The position numbers were made by a program, and so were the translations under genes. 64,000 bases of DNA from Tetranychus cinnabarinus (lineage: Eukaryota; Arthropoda; Arachnida; Trombidiformes; Tetranychidae): positions 575,501-639,500 of the forward strand of contig WHVY01000004.1 in the NCBI GenBank assembly GCA_022266195.1, given 5' to 3'. Below the pieces are notes generated by a model, which saw only the letters and a program-made list of their open reading frames with translations, searched no databases and was not told the DNA's origin. Every line of letters starts with the position of its first letter. Position 1 is the stretch's first letter. Positions 1 through 15,300 of this stretch are shown here, piece by piece.

Positions 1-31
1 ATTCTAAATCGATTCAAAAGGCTTCAGAAAG

Positions 32-997
32 ATGGACTCTAAACTAATGAGTCTTATTTGTCTCCTTATTTTCATTTGCTGTATCAACTTGACTAAATCA
101 ATTGATGGTTCAACAGCCGCTAAAAAGCCCTTACCAACAATAGTAGTTTGGCATGCTGCTGGTGCAGGTCGTTCAGATGATCTCACTGAAAACACTGTTA
201 AGAGTTTTTCAAAGTACGGTGCTAAAATCAAAACAATCCAAATCGGGACTGAAGAGCAAGAATTGAACATAACACTTCACATGAGAATGGATAAGCAAAT
301 TATGAATGTTTGTCGGCAACTAACCAATGATCCTGAATTGAAGAATGGGTTTGCTTTGATCGGACTTTCTTTAGGTGGAACTGCAGCAAGAGGTTTAGTC
401 CAAATGTGTCCAGAGCTTAATATCACCGATTTGATATCCATGTGTGGACCACAGCAAGGAATCTTCGGAGTACCTAGTTGCCAAACAGTAGAAGGAGTTT
501 TTGAAGATATTTGTGCTAGATTGGATCGATTTAAAGAAGCTGGAGCTGCCATTTCACCCGGTTTTGATTCGCCTTCAATATTAACACCCATAATGAATGC
601 AATGAAGGATAGTGCTACCTTATGCTCAGTTTGGGTCGATCCAAACGCTTGTCCTCCACCAGTTGATAACTTCATGAACTTGATCAACAATCAACTTCCT
701 CCAACATCATTTCCAAAGGAAAATCTCTTAAAACTTCAAAGATTCATTGCTGTTTGGTGTAGCAAAGATACGGCTATGAAACCTAAAGAGTCACCCATGT
801 TTGGTTGGTTCAAAGATGGCTCAGAAACTGAAATCATTCCATACAATGAGACTGATTTGTATACTGAGGATTACATTGGATTGAAGGAATTAGATCAACA
901 GGGCCGATATTTTCCAGTTGAGTGTCCCTACGACCACATGAAATATACAAATGAATGGTTCGAGAAAAACATTATTGAACAATTTTATGATGTTTAA
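32..997 (+). CDS. Ppt1: Palmitoyl-protein thioesterase 1 (PPT1-like), single exon
   Basis: Predicted lysosomal thioesterase of 321 residues that removes palmitate from cysteine residues during protein breakdown. A hydrophobic signal peptide spans about residues 4-20. The alpha/beta-hydrolase nucleophile elbow GLSLGG puts the catalytic serine at 113. Asp246 (context CSKDTAMKP) and His302 (context PYDHMKY) complete the triad in the spacing of human PPT1. The C-terminal half follows the family closely (GLKELD, EWF near the end). Possible N-glycosylation sites are N79, N130 and N272. Length is near the usual 300-310. Odd points: the conserved HGMGDS segment after the first beta strand reads HAAGAGRS (from residue 41), and the coding region has no intron. 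The start is the first ATG of the frame in the window, but only 31 bases lie upstream, so an earlier exon cannot be excluded. An AATAAA signal lies at 1064-1069. Confidence 0.93.
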   Translation: MDSKLMSLICLLIFICCINLTKSIDGSTAAKKPLPTIVVWHAAGAGRSDDLTENTVKSFSKYGAKIKTIQIGTEEQELNITLHMRMDKQIMNVCRQLTNDPELKNGFALIGLSLGGTAARGLVQMCPELNITDLISMCGPQQGIFGVPSCQTVEGVFEDICARLDRFKEAGAAISPGFDSPSILTPIMNAMKDSATLCSVWVDPNACPPPVDNFMNLINNQLPPTSFPKENLLKLQRFIAVWCSKDTAMKPKESPMFGWFKDGSETEIIPYNETDLYTEDYIGLKELDQQGRYFPVECPYDHMKYTNEWFEKNIIEQFYDV

Positions 998-3394
998 ATT
1001 GTCCAATCAATTTGTGTTTCCATTAAATATCATTTGATAAACATATTAAAAAATGGTTTGCAAAATAAATCTCAACTCCTCTGTCAAAGGAAACTGGAAA
1101 AACAAAAAAAAAAAGGTTTTACTTTTGGTTGAGTTGAAAAACTAAAATAAAATGAAATGCTAAAATATCGCGTTCTTTGCATCTTTTTAAGCTTCATTGT
1201 TATACGAGTTTTCTGGTGTAACTTGACAATTTTATACAGATGAATTAGTCGAGCTGAAGGTATTTCAGCTATTTTAGCCTGTTTGACTTCGAGAAGAAGT
1301 CGTTTTCTCGAATTGATAATAAAAAAATGGAAACCAGATATTGAGCAAAGTTGAAACAAGTTTGATTTTAATTTACAATTGTTTTTCATTTTACCATCAG
1401 TTTAGTTTTCATCAATTTCAATATGAATCCATTTGACCTTTCATTTGCTTTAAGGTTTTCCTCAAATAAGCAACACTCTCTATGGTATATTTTGTATTTA
1501 TAACATGATTAGATCATATCTAACATAAGCCATTATAAAATTGCCTTAAGAGGTAGAGTAAAGGAGAAAGGGGAAAAAAGTTCAATGATAATTATTATAA
1601 AGGGTCGAAACAATTTGGAAGAGAAACAATGTTTGCAATGAAAATGATACAATAAGAAACACTTTCACATTATTATCATCATTGTCTGAATAATAATTGA
1701 AGAGAGCAATTTAGACACTAATTTGAGAGCGACAGAAGAAACACATTGCTCTAAATTAATCAGTTGATTAACAATGTTCAATTTAATGTTGAGTTTTTTT
1801 TCTTCGTTTGCTGTTGTTCCTCATGTTCATCCGAATTTCTGTAATCATTTTCATGCTTCAGTCCAATTGGTGTCAATGTGATCAACGGGAGAGCGATTCA
1901 AGATTCAGTAGGCACTTAATAATATTATAATTGAGTGAAAGATTGGTTAAGCAAAGGATCAGATAGAAAGAGAGGAAAAGAGGAAAAGAGGATGACAGGA
2001 AGATAGAGATGAAAATGAAGATGCAAAAAAAGTGATCTGTTTCTCCATAAACACTATTATGATGTTGTTGCTCATCTTAACCCATGTTTACCACATTTGG
2101 GTTACGATGAAGTGAAACCAAAGAAGTGAGCAATTCTGGTTAATTCTGAGTTTGTTGTCCTTTTCAGTAAATTTGTTTCAATGGTGTCAATTTTTAATGT
2201 ATATGTTTGTTGTATAAGAGTCTCAATGTAAAAGGTAGCTGAGATTTGTCTCATTAATAGAAACGTCCAGGGAAAAAGTCTAGAAAAATTGACCAAAACA
2301 AGATTCCATCTGTTGTACACCTTGAACAGCTCAATAGTTCCAGTTTCTAGTCATTAATTATTCTAATTGAGAACAAGGCTATTGAATAATTCATTTGTAC
2401 GATTCCTCATTATGTTTTTGCTATTGGATTTTAGGGACAAAAAAAGGTATTTCGGGAAATGTTGAGATTGAAGGATGAAATGAAGGATGAAATGAGATGT
2501 AAATCAAAAATTAAAAAATGTTTGGATCCAGACTGATAGAGTGTTGAATAGATTCCAATGATTAATTTGTGTTTGACTCACAATTGTGATCCTTTGACTC
2601 TCGTCTCAGCGTTGATTTGATTACTTTTGCTTACCAATTTGCTTTTTTCATTGTTTTTTACATGCATTGATAAAAAATTTGAATTTTCAACAAAACATGA
2701 AAATCAAAGGGAATGGTAAAGATGGGCTAACGGAATTAAATAAAGATGATAAACAATCATCTAAAATGGTAAATGGTAATCATATCAATTTATGATAACA
2801 CTTACAGTAACAGTTAATTGTAATAATAGTAATTATAATAATAGCCTAAAAGATTTGCTTTCATTTATTTAACTTTAACACATTTTGGTTACTTCTTCTT
2901 TGGTTTCCTCAGTTGATCGATTGAGTTTCGTTTAGTTTGTTTTGTTAATTTTAAGTTAAATTGTTGACTTGATTTACTCTAATCAGTTACTTTTTTTCAA
3001 ATTTTCAATTTTCTTGAGCTTTTAGGATAAGCTTAGTTTTTGTATCAATATCTCTAAAATATCAGATTGTTGTGAGCTTGTGTGTTGATGATTTGTTTGA
3101 GTTTTGTTGTGTTTTTGCCGGTAGTTACAAGATGGTGATTATTGTCGATTGTATCAATTGTACCATTACCGTCCACGGAGAGACGCAAAGAAAGGTGGAC
3201 ATTAATTCCTCAGCTTGATTCAATTTGTTAATCATCAACATCACCATCATTTTGTAGATGAAAACAATTTACATTGACTTTGCGCTTGGTGTTGGCTTTA
3301 ATCAGGTTGTCCTCACTTTTTTGCTTTGCGTTTAGTTTTGAGTCTTTCGCCTGAAACTTTACTTTCACATTGATTGCTCGTTGGTGTTAATGTG
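998..3394. other. Convergent intergenic region between Ppt1 and Rdl-A
   Basis: AT-rich sequence between two convergent genes. It should hold the 3' UTR of Ppt1 (AATAAA at 1064-1069) and that of Rdl-A on the minus strand; an AATAAA in minus orientation lies at 2864-2869. I see no other gene, RNA or repeat with clear ends. Confidence 0.6.
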
Positions 3395-6300
3395 CTAATT
3401 CGGCGAACTAGAGGCGCTAATATGCATATATACGATCCAATACATTAGATTGAAGCAAATAAAGCATACTGGAAATACAACACGAGAATATTTATCAATA
3501 TCACTTGGGCTTACACCTAACATCCTATTAGGATCTTTAGGACCAAAAGGTACAGGAGTGGGTGGAGGTTGATTGCCAGGTCCACCACCACCACCAAGGG
3601 TCATTGAGCTAGCTTCATTCATCATTTTTCCTGATTGTTTGGCTTCCAGTATTCTTGAGTTCATTTTCTGAGGGCAACCACCATAAACCATTTTCGGTGG
3701 TGGTCCTCCAATGCAACGATTACCTTGATGATGAACCTAAAGTGAAGAAAGAAACAAAGTATCATTAGCATGGTTGTATAATTTCAAAGTTCAATACTCG
3801 AAATGAAGCTCGATATAAGTAAAAACAAACGGTCGTATTAAATTTATAGAAAAGATGAAAAATAATAAATTAAAGTGAAATTTGTAATACAATTTAGTTT
3901 GAAACAATCTTGATTGTATAATGGAAACTCTGCATTTGTCGTCAAGAAAAAATATGATCCGATACTTGTAAACTGATACTCGTCTAAATAATATTGATTG
4001 CTATCTGAAAAACGATTTCATTAAATTAATTTATACGAGTCTTACTCTGTGATAAATCACAAAGAAACAATGTCACATTGAAGCTTCTAAAAAGAAGAAG
4101 AGGAAAAGAATTGTCTATTTTAAAAGCAGAGACCATTCTGTCAAGAATTTGGTTCATTGAAAATGGAATCACATGAATTTGATGAAACAATAGTTATGTA
4201 ATAAATGAATTTGAAGGAAGAAAAAGCCTGTTCTCGTATCAATTTCTAGTGATTGACTAACCGGATTTTTAATACCACAGGGTAGTTGAAGAGCAGGATC
4301 TAAAGGTAATCCCGTTGTGGCACAAATTAATTGGGGAGGAACTTGAGCGGCACTTTGTTCGGCTACAGCAGCATCAGCAGCAGCCGCTGCCGCTGCACAT
4401 TTTTTCCTATGCTCATCAGCCAATTTGGTTAACTGTTCAATTCTTGATTTACGCATGGCAATCCGTTTACCAAGATAACCGACAGTGGCATATTCAAGGA
4501 GGGAAGCGAAAACCATAACGAAACAGGTTCCCAAGAAAACGTCAATTGATTTAATATAAGATATTTTTGGAAGCTGGGCATTGGTTGAAGACATTAAAGT
4601 TGTCATTGTAAGGACAGTGGTTACTCCTAATGATACTCGGGCTGGAGTTGCATTACGATGTAACCAAAATGAGACCCAACTTATCACCACTATAAGGCTT
4701 GCAGGGATGTATATTTGTATCAAATAAAAACCCAAACTTCGTGAAAATTTAATTTTACAAATCAATCGTGAGTAATTGCCTGTTAAAAAAAGAGAGAAAA
4801 GGTATTAATAATTTGTTCAACTTTGAGTTACTCTGAAAACAATTTAATACAATCACAATCAACAATCATAAACACAAAGATTGTAATAAATTTTCACTGC
4901 TGTTAATAATGATAGCAAGATTATTACCCTTTTCCTGTCTCTCATTGTTATGTATAAAAAAATATTATAACTCTTACTTTCATGTCAATCGTTATATTTC
5001 TTACAGAGGCAATAATAATAATAAAGTAGCTTCTCATATTTACCAAGTTAGCTATTCAACTCTTTTTTGCTCTCATATATTTGAATATTTTGTCCTCATG
5101 ATAAACATAAGTTGATATCAATAAGAATAAAATCCTTCCTAAGATCCATCCTTATTATAAATGTTATATTTTCTTGCTTCATTCTGAACTTCTTTTTCTT
5201 CTTATTTTCTCTCACTTTTCTTCCCCATCTTTATCATCTTCTCAATGTTTCCGTTTTTCATGAAAAATTGAATCATTTTAAAGTAATAACAATAAGCATT
5301 ATTTTGACTGGTGAAAATCAAAACTTTCAATTCTCTTTGCCTTCAACCTATTCAAAGTTAACATCGCTATGTAAATAGAGTGTGCCAAGTATATTGAAAA
5401 TATATGTACACTTATGGTAACTCAACTTGAGACATATTTATTTATAGCATCAAGTTTACAGGCAAATGAAAACTCATTTAATTTTGAGAAAATAACCTTT
5501 TCTCAGACGCATTTCATCAAGAGATGAATCAAAAAGTGAATGCTGTACAGAGTCTTGGTTAGGGTCAAGAAATGATTAAATAAATGGACCCAAGTTAACT
5601 TAATTTACTCTAAATTTCTGTGAAAAATGACTAAATTTAAAGAAAAAACAATTTACCAGAAAAACTGTTTCCAACCAATAATCAAAATAGGTTTACAATG
5701 TGAAATTGATAAATGCAATTGAAAACAATGCTCTAAATGGCTGAGTTAAATAGTGTGAATCTAACTTGATCAAATTGGCCCGACAATCCATTTAATTTGG
5801 ATAAAGTGATTGAACTCAATTTTACCTTTTAACATTTCAACGCAACAATTAACCTCTTCTTGTGAGAAAAATTAAACTCTGTAATTGAACTTGGCTTAAC
5901 CAACTATTAATCAAATAGTTAACAGGGATTACATGGTTAAACAATTTTCATTGATATAGCCATTTTGTGTTGATCAAGAACAAAGAAAGATGATTAACTA
6001 TGTAAATGATTAAAAATGGTACATTTAAATTGATGGGTAAAATATTGATCTAATAGATTCATTGATTGCAATACTTTAGTGAATTGAATTTGAAGTAGAA
6101 GGATGATTTAAAGATGAGCTTAGGGTAGGAGAAAGACAAAATAGATGATGAAGATGAAGATGATGGCGATGATATAAAAAACAGTAAACTAGAAACTTAT
6201 TGATCGTTAAAAGTGTTATACAAATAAAAGGGAAGCTTATGAATTGTAACTCCCTGCAGGGAGAGAAGAGAAAAAAATATGAACTAAAATAACGAATGAA

Positions 6301-9300
6301 AATGCAGATGAGAAAGATGTTGAAGATAAATTAGTAGAAGCTAAAGAAAGATTATAATGAATGCAAAGAGATTCCTTTCATGGCTTTTTTTTCCTAGGCA
6401 AAGGATGGTAAATACAAGAAATTGTCTTCACAATTTTGCTCAAATTTTTTAGGTTTGTGATGAAACCAGAATTGAATATACCTAATAGGGAAAGAGGTTT
6501 CAAGAGATGAAATTGATGGCGAAATGTGGATGAAAAAGATGAGGATAATACGCAAAATCAATGGGAAGTTTTCAGGAGTCTTGTGATTGAAACTGAGATA
6601 AAGTGGTAAAAGAGTTGAACCGGCATTGAAAGGGCAGGTTTATAATCACACATAGAAATGGCAATTCAAAATTGGATCCAAGAATCTAAAAAAAGTATAT
6701 AAATGGTCAGTGAAATGATACATTGGAGTATGAAAAGGTAACTCGTTTGATGAGTTAACCTGAAGGATAAGGTTGAAATGGGAGATTTCAATGAAAACAA
6801 AAAATTGTAAATCGATTCGATAAAAATAGTGACAAAAAAACCTTAAAGGATGGTTTTGATGTTTCTTTATATCATTGAAAGTGATATTAAGAGACAAATA
6901 AATACAAAGATAACGATAAGACAAGGAAATGGACAAGAAGATGGAAGATGGAAGATGGAAGTTGCAAGAGAAAAATGAAAAAAGATGATGATTTGTATCT
7001 TTTTTTGGCTCGTCTTGTTGGTTGAGAAAAAAAAATAAGTTGAATTTTGTCTCTATTGATATATCTTGCTTCATCTTCTACCTCAATTCATTTTCATTTT
7101 GATTCCAGTCATCATTTCATTCTCATCTTTTTTTTCCTCATCCCCATCATCATCAACGTAAGGCAAATGTATTGAAGCCATTTGATCTTCATTTTTCGTC
7201 ATCTTCACTATCATACAGATCTTTTTTTATCTCAGCTTCTCCAGCTTCTTGTTCTTGGTAAAGCTCTCCAGGGTAACTGTATTCAGGTTACAATCAACAG
7301 TAAAAACCAATTTTATCATAATACATCTGCCTGAGATCTTATTCTTCTTCTCCGTCTTATTCCTTATTATTATCACTTTTTAGTCTTTGCTTGTATTTTT
7401 TCACCTTATTCAGCATTTTCAATCTTCTTTTCCATCTTTTTCTTTCCTTTCCTTTGGTCTTCATCTTCGTCACCATGTATTTGCTTCTCATGTTTTCCTG
7501 CTTATTTTTGTTTTCAACCAACAATCAACAACAAATGTGGTCTAACAACAAGAGAATGCAATACAAAAGAAGAACAAAAAAAGAAATTATTCTTAAATAC
7601 AAAAATCGCAACAAAAATAAAACAAGAACTGACGTATTTGATGCATTTCATGATACTTATTATTCCTTTTTGTTCATGAAAAATGACATTGCAAGTATCA
7701 GAATTTGTACTCAGAGATAACATCGCAACAATCAATGTACCAAAACAAGTTACAATCTGAAACTTACAGATGAATTATTTACCAGTAAGATCGTTTAATT
7801 AAAACAAATAAATATTGCGTGACAATCAAGTTAATCTTTAACTTAACACAGAGATGGGTGAGCAAAAGACAATGGTTATTAACAATAACAATTGTATTTG
7901 AACAAACTATATTGAATGTTATTTGAATAAAATTCACAATTTCAACAATGGGAAATGTGTATTTGATTGTGATAAAAAAGGGTAAATAAATTGCTGTGTT
8001 CCAAATGATAATAATGTGTACTGGCATAATCTAACTTAATCGAGTGTGTAAAAAGCTGAATAATAGAGAAACAATGGAAATGCAATTTAATTCTGATTCA
8101 TTATTTATTTTTGGTCGATTCTTATTTGATTGTTGGCTAAATGAAAATGTGGTTACAATCTGGTTTGAATCGTGATTAGTATTTAGTATGGTTGATTGAT
8201 TAACTGAAAAATTACCTGTAGTTAGAGCAGCTATGGCCGATTCTTGCTCATGACCCATAATTTTAAACTGAGGTAACGTTACATCGCCTTGAACGTCAAC
8301 TGATTTGTTACCATTTAACCAAACATATTTAATATCACGCATTGAATAACCATCTGAAATGAAAAGATACATTTAATGATTAGATAAGGCTTTTAGATAA
8401 AATGTAATCGTAGCATAATTATAGATTAATGGTCAGTAGAAAGATAACGGTTTGGTTGAAAATCGGTTTGAAAGTTGGTTTATTTGATTAGCACACGATT
8501 CCAAATCCATTTCTCAATATTTCTCCCAAATATTGATCAATATAATGCTCGAATTTGTTGATCCATTATCTTTTCTGGTAATCAAGTCTTTAATTACTTA
8601 CAACTTTCTATTTCTATTGAGCAGGCTTGTCTATCCATAGGAAAGTATTGTAAAGACATTGGACAACTTGCGGTTACTGTTAACCTGTTTTGATAAAAAG
8701 AAGAAAAAAATGATATTTAGACAAGTTAATTATGATTAGCTAATAAAGCTTAATCAAAATAAGCAACAATAAAGATATAAGTTGATAGAGATGAAGCAAA
8801 AACACTAGCAAAATGGAAGCAACAAAAGAGATGAATTATGTTTGTCAATTACTGTTAATTGCTGGGGTAAGCTTTTTCACTTTATTCAATTAGTATTGAT
8901 GCAAACACAATGGCACACAGAACAAATTTATGCCTGCTGTTGTATATAAACAACATGAAAAAAACAAACGAATTAATTGAGCCAAAATTAACACCAAAAA
9001 TATTAAGAACACAAAAACGCAAGAAAAGGGTGAAAAAAGGTTTGCAAGAGCTAGTGATGAAGATGTTGATAGATTCATGAGATTTTTGCGTGATCAATGA
9101 CATGACAACACCAAAACTGATGATTATGATGATTATCAAGATTAGTATGAAAATCAGTTAAAAGTGCGTGAGATGATCAACTAAACAACCACTGTTGAAC
9201 CAATGCCAATTACCTTATTGACCAAACGAGAAGAAGCATGTAACAAGAAAGAGCAAGAGACGTTCTTACATTTCAATCTCATTTTCCCTGAATCTTGAGA

Positions 9301-12300
9301 GTTTAATAATTCACTCACAAGATTATATCAAGTCACGAAAATCAAAACATAAAGTTAAATTAACAACTAAATCTACTCAAACACAATTAAAAATGATAAA
9401 AACGAGAAACAAATGCATTAAGCAAACGACAATAAAACAAAGGCGCAATTACAAACAGCCAACCAGAAAAGAGCTTAAGTATGGCGCCAAGAACAAAAAG
9501 TGTTTTAAAATGATTGAAAAGGTGAAAAATAAATATTTCGAGGAATTATTGAAAGCTAATTATTAGCAGAAACAAAGAAGAGTCAAATTATTTAATTAGA
9601 AATATCGATTATTTGATCCAAAAAAAGACGAAGAAAAAAAGAATCATCTTATTCCCATGTGATTCAGTTGATTCAACCTCACCAACAGAATCATTGATTA
9701 GACCAAGAACACAGTAAAGTTCATTAGTTGAACAGTATCTATTTTTGTCTCCCTCTTCATCATCATCTTCCTCCTCATATTATCAAAATAATTAATGAAA
9801 CTGAATGAGTTCACCAAACACTGGTAAGAATAGTTAATAGCTGAAAGTAAACTCAAGTATTTGTATCATCATCATGAGCATTTCCCATTCACCCAGCGTA
9901 TTCATACGTTTTTGTTTCAAGCCAAAATTTTCATCAAAATTTATATCAACATGATTATCATTATCATCAACAGTAACAATGGAGGTAAAAATGTTTTCAC
10001 TCGTAACGTAGGTAATACAAAAGGTAACTCAATTTTCATTGATTCAAGTGTGAATCGTTAAGATCATGATAAACATTATTATCAATCAGCAGTTGTTGTA
10101 ATTTTGTATTAAAATCGTGTTCGCACTCAGGTTATTCAACTGCGTGTAACCAATATAAATTATTTTTGATACACTTTTGTTTTCATTGTTTCTCAACTTG
10201 TAATCTTGATCCATCCAAAATTGTTAACCTTTTTACTTGATTGTGATTTGGGTTAGAGTTGAGGTTGTTATTGAGTTACACTTATAATTGATTTAACTGA
10301 TGCCAATGATAATAGGTGATAATAATGAGTCTTTTAGTGCAAATTAAACGAGCTGTTTGAGTGTTATTAAATTTATTAGTTGATGAATTAGTTGAGCTGG
10401 CTGAGAAACACAGAGAATAATTTAATAATGTTCAACATTATTGACAATTAAAGTGATAATCAGGGAAAGGAGTAATTGTCATGTCAACTATTTAATTTGT
10501 TTCATCACATTTCATCAAGAATTCAATCAAGACTATCAAGATTCCCATCATTTTCACATTATGAGTTATATTTATCTCACAATTATGTATTGCATTGTTC
10601 ACTATTAATAACAATCAATGATAATTGAATTTCTCGATATTATAACATTATTCAAAATGTTGATCAACACTTATGGTTGGAAGACATTGGCCAAATCTGG
10701 AACAATTAGAGTTGCATGTTAAAGTTGAGGATGAATTTAAAACTGGATTGTCCTTTGGATTTGATTGATAATCAAGTAAGGTTAATTAGTGATCCTTTCC
10801 GTGTTTCATCTAATTATCTTGAGCAGATGAAAGTCAACAATCAGTTTACCTTAAGGTTTGTTGACAGAATATTAAAGTTGATGAGAAAAGGTGAGAAGAT
10901 AAATTGATCCAATTGTCAGGTTTAAATTGTTGAATTAACACGCCCAGAGTGTTGAGCTAATTTTATAAACGATTGAACACAACTTGTGATGATTATTGTC
11001 TTGGATTGAACAGATTGATTTGGTGATTTTTGATTTCCATTTGATTGAAGGTTCAAGATTAACTTTTGCATTTAACCCTGTTTTTAGCCTCTTTTAAATC
11101 AAGTGAAAGTTCAATAATTGCTCAATGGACAGTAATATTAATCAAGAATGAAAAATAAGGAATGAAGGAAGGCAAACAAAATTACCTTTTAATAATAAAA
11201 CGCAATAATAATCACAATGGCAATAACAATGAGTTAAAGACAAAGATTATTGATTCAACTGTATTAGATTACAGTTGATAGATATTATTGTACTATTATT
11301 ATCATTATTATTGTTGCTGCTTTTAAAGCTTAAGCTTCTGTATGATGCGTTTTTTCATATTGATTACTATGATATTGGTAAGAATAGGAATTAAGGAATC
11401 ATCATTTTGATCATCATCAAAATGGCTTGTCATGAAAAAAGGACTAACAAGGCTCAAGATGAAGATTCACCATCAATTTTTATCTTTTATAACATGAAAG
11501 GTGACATTGGGTAAATTGTAGCAATTAATTGAATTGCTTTTTTAAAGGCAATTCAAGTAAGATGAGCAAAAGGCCAAACATTCATCATTGAAAATGGCGC
11601 AGCAAAATATTTTGCTGGAATTATCTTTTGAATGTTGCTCTGTTTTCACCTTCACTAATGTCCAAATGATTAAATTAAAATGATTGAATGGTTCAGATGA
11701 TCAGATTGGCATCGAATAGGCGTGAAAAAGAGTCCGTTTTGCTGGTCAGCCTGGTATTGCATTGAAATGAGGAAAAGGTATTGGGATTAACTGGTCCATC
11801 CATTGGTTGTATCAGCCTTTTTTCAGTACGATAATCATCTAATCTTTGATCATGATCACCATGATAATCAACACCATTTCCCTGATATTAACATGATCAA
11901 AATAAGAGTCAAATATCGAATCTGTTTTCCTCTTTCTTAACCTTCCTCTTTTGGCTTGTTCAATTCCTGTGAAGCTTGGAAGGATCATAAAACAGAATTA
12001 GATTTGCGGGTTGAAAGAGTTGTGGTTGATTCACCAAGCAAAAGGTTCATATTGTATTTCAATCCATTATTATCTTTGAATGTTATCTTAGACATGATAA
12101 TGAAAATCTGATGAGAAAACACAGAGATTAAAAAGCATTATATTCATTGTAATCTCTGGGAATCAAAAATAAAAGGGAAAAAATCAAATAAAGAGCAAGG
12201 AGAAGTTGATGAAGATGGAGATGAAGGAAACAGAATCTGAATTGTTACTATCCTGAGTTATATATTAAATACGATAAAAGGTATTGAACCATTGATTTTA

Positions 12301-15300
12301 TTGGTTACTCATGGGAATTATTCAGCACAGAATACCTTCATCTTGTTTTTCCGTCTAACTCTTGCCTTCCTCCTTTTCTTGGTCCTTTTTCACCTCAACA
12401 TTCCTTTGATTAATATCTTTCTTGTTGTTTCAAGAGCCATTCGATAGTTTGAGTTGGAAATTATAACATTTAGCCCAAAAATTAACAATGGCGATGACAA
12501 AATGGTGTGCACCAAGGACAATTGACAAAACGATGTATTTTGTTGTTTAACTTTAACCAGTCGAGGTAAAGAGAAAGAGAAGATCTTAGTGTTAATAAGA
12601 TCAAAAGGTTTTTCTTCGTCTCAATCTTTTGCTCTCCTCGAGGATTCAAACATTCAAGTCAATCCCTGTTTCCTTGGTAATCCTTTCAAGTTTGTGTATA
12701 TTGGTTCACAATTTTAGAAGGCAAAGATGAAAGGTGAAAGTCAAAAAGATTAAGATCCAGGAAAGGTAAAAAGATGATGGGTTAAAGTCTCTCGAGGCTT
12801 CAAAGTTACTTGTATTGTTACTGGGTGCAAGAATGCTGGTAAAAATGAGTTTATTCTGGATCAATTGTTCTTTTTTTTCTGTAAAAGTCAATAAAATGGG
12901 TGAAGATGATGATGAAAATGATGATGATCCATTGGAAAGTTTACAAGACGAAGCTAAAAAGCTTATTTAGAGTAAAAACGTTAAGTGGATGTACAGCTAA
13001 AGAAATGGTTAACTTGATGGGTAAAGATGATTAAAGCCGCATTTGACTCACAAATGAGATGATTGCAGTGTAAAAGTAAATTATAAGATGTATTAGCATT
13101 GGTTAAATTAGATAGATACATGTTTCATCAACAATTAAACGTATAAGGTTATGTTAAACGAGTAGAATTAAAAAAGGTCAAAAGACAATGTGATTTGGAT
13201 AAACCTTTTGACTCATTGGCTGTCTTATCATCCAATCAATATGTTTCCCTCTTAATCTTTCATTTTGGAGCCAATTTTGATTTTATGCTCGGATACATTT
13301 TTATAATTAAAATTATAAAATTTGAAAATTGATTAGCCATTGACAAAGTCGAAACTAAAAAATTTAACACTGTTAATGGAGGCGAGTTTCAATTTATAAT
13401 AACAGATTATAATATTATATATTTATAATATGATTACTATTTTGCACCTTTCCATTACTTTGAGTGCAATAATGATGTTATACGCTTATTACAATATATT
13501 TTTATTTGCACTTCAGCGGTGACAATGATAAATGTCTTGTCTGGATGTAAAGGATGTAAATGAGATGTATTGCATTTTTGGGGAAAAAAACGTTGAAAGA
13601 AATAGACGAAAAAATATGAAATAAAATAGCTAATGTATTTAGTTTAATGAGCTTCTTAAGACACCTTAGACATACACAAACACACAGTTATTATTACCTT
13701 CTTTGTATCATCTTTTTATTTGAGCTTGCACTTTTTTAAAAATAACGGTTGAATTAATCATGTTTAATCCCTGAACAATGAACAATAATAATAGCATTAT
13801 ATAACAAGGCAAAAAGAAGACATTGTATACATGAGTTAATACACAAAGGAAAGGGTAAGGTTAAAAGTAAAAAGACAATTGTGATGATATTAAAGAAGAA
13901 GATGATGGAGACTAGAGTGACAATAAATGATGATCATGCTGGTTGTAATCAATATCAATAGAAATGTTGGTATAAAAGCTAATTTTAATCAACATAAAAA
14001 GCGACCAATCTATTGGTTAAACCAAACGAAAGCATAAAAAACCCAAAACCCAAAGTCAATTAGCAACTCCTACATTAACCTAGATTATTTAGCCGTCAAT
14101 AGATGGCGAGTTGAAACAGAAAGTGGATTTTTTAATGAAAACAAAAATGTTGATTAAAAATGAAAAAAGTATAAAATAATATTTAGAATTGTTAAACAAA
14201 AATGTTTCCAAATGTATTTTCAAATCAAAATATTAACCATTCTTTTCAATCTTCTTCCTCCTTCTCATCACCATCACCATCAACATTTGCAATTACAGCT
14301 TTAAACATTAAAGTAAATGGTTTTGATAAAGAAGAAGGAAAAAGAAGAGCAAAAAAAGGAAAACTTTCTTTTTCGTTTTTCCTTCCTCTTCTGAATTTAC
14401 AGAACTCTCTTTTTTTATCAGGGAACAACAATTATTCCAATGAAAAGAAGAAAATGGTGAAACGAAGAAGAATAAGAGAGAAGAAGAAGAAAAAAAGGTT
14501 TTGATGAGCAAAAACAAAGAGAAATGAAAGAAAGATAAAAATAGAATTGAAAAGGACATAATTGATTGTGTTCTTGAAGTTGTTAGTAAAGATATCGGTT
14601 TCCATGTAAAGAAGATGCTCAACAAATCAAGAAAAATGGTTCTCAATCCATTTGAATAACGTTGGTTTGATAAGTTGATAGCAAAATCAAATTAAATAGC
14701 AATACGTTTTGCCACACAGAAGACACAGTGAACCAGGAAAAAGAGTTGAAAGAGTTAAATAAATTTTAGGAACCAACAAATCTTGACTTTAAGTATTATT
14801 ATTGTTTCAACATTTATCTCAATCCATTTTATTTATTCATCTCATTCATTTGCAAATAACATTTCACATTCAAAAACAATGAATAAAATCATCGTGAGAG
14901 TTGCCTTCACTTTTCAACCAATTCTGACTTTTACAGGGAAAAGATTCTTATTGATCAACACTGATTTAACAAAAATTAAGATTCATTTTAAGTTAGTTTT
15001 GTGATTCTAATAGCAATGTTTTCGGATACTTGACTTGAAAACAAAGATTTATTACTTGATTTTTGAGGAAAGTTTAACAATCGTTGCAAGAATAAGATTA
15101 TTCAGATTGAAGAAAAATTTGTTCATTCAAATAGCAAAAAAGCTCATCTTTAACTGAATAGAAATGATAACATAGAATTTTCTCTGCAAAATCAAGTTCT
15201 GAGTTTTTCATCATAAAATCAAATCCAGAAAATGCATCAATTGATAGAACTTGCGTTCTTAATTCGAATCTCGTGGAGCTTGCATGAAACGTTTCTATTA

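Noticed and set aside
14202..14646. Overlapping open frames rich in Lys/Glu or Phe/Ser
   Set aside because: They arise from AAG/CTT-biased sequence in the long Rdl-A intron on both strands and have no domain, conserved start or splice support.
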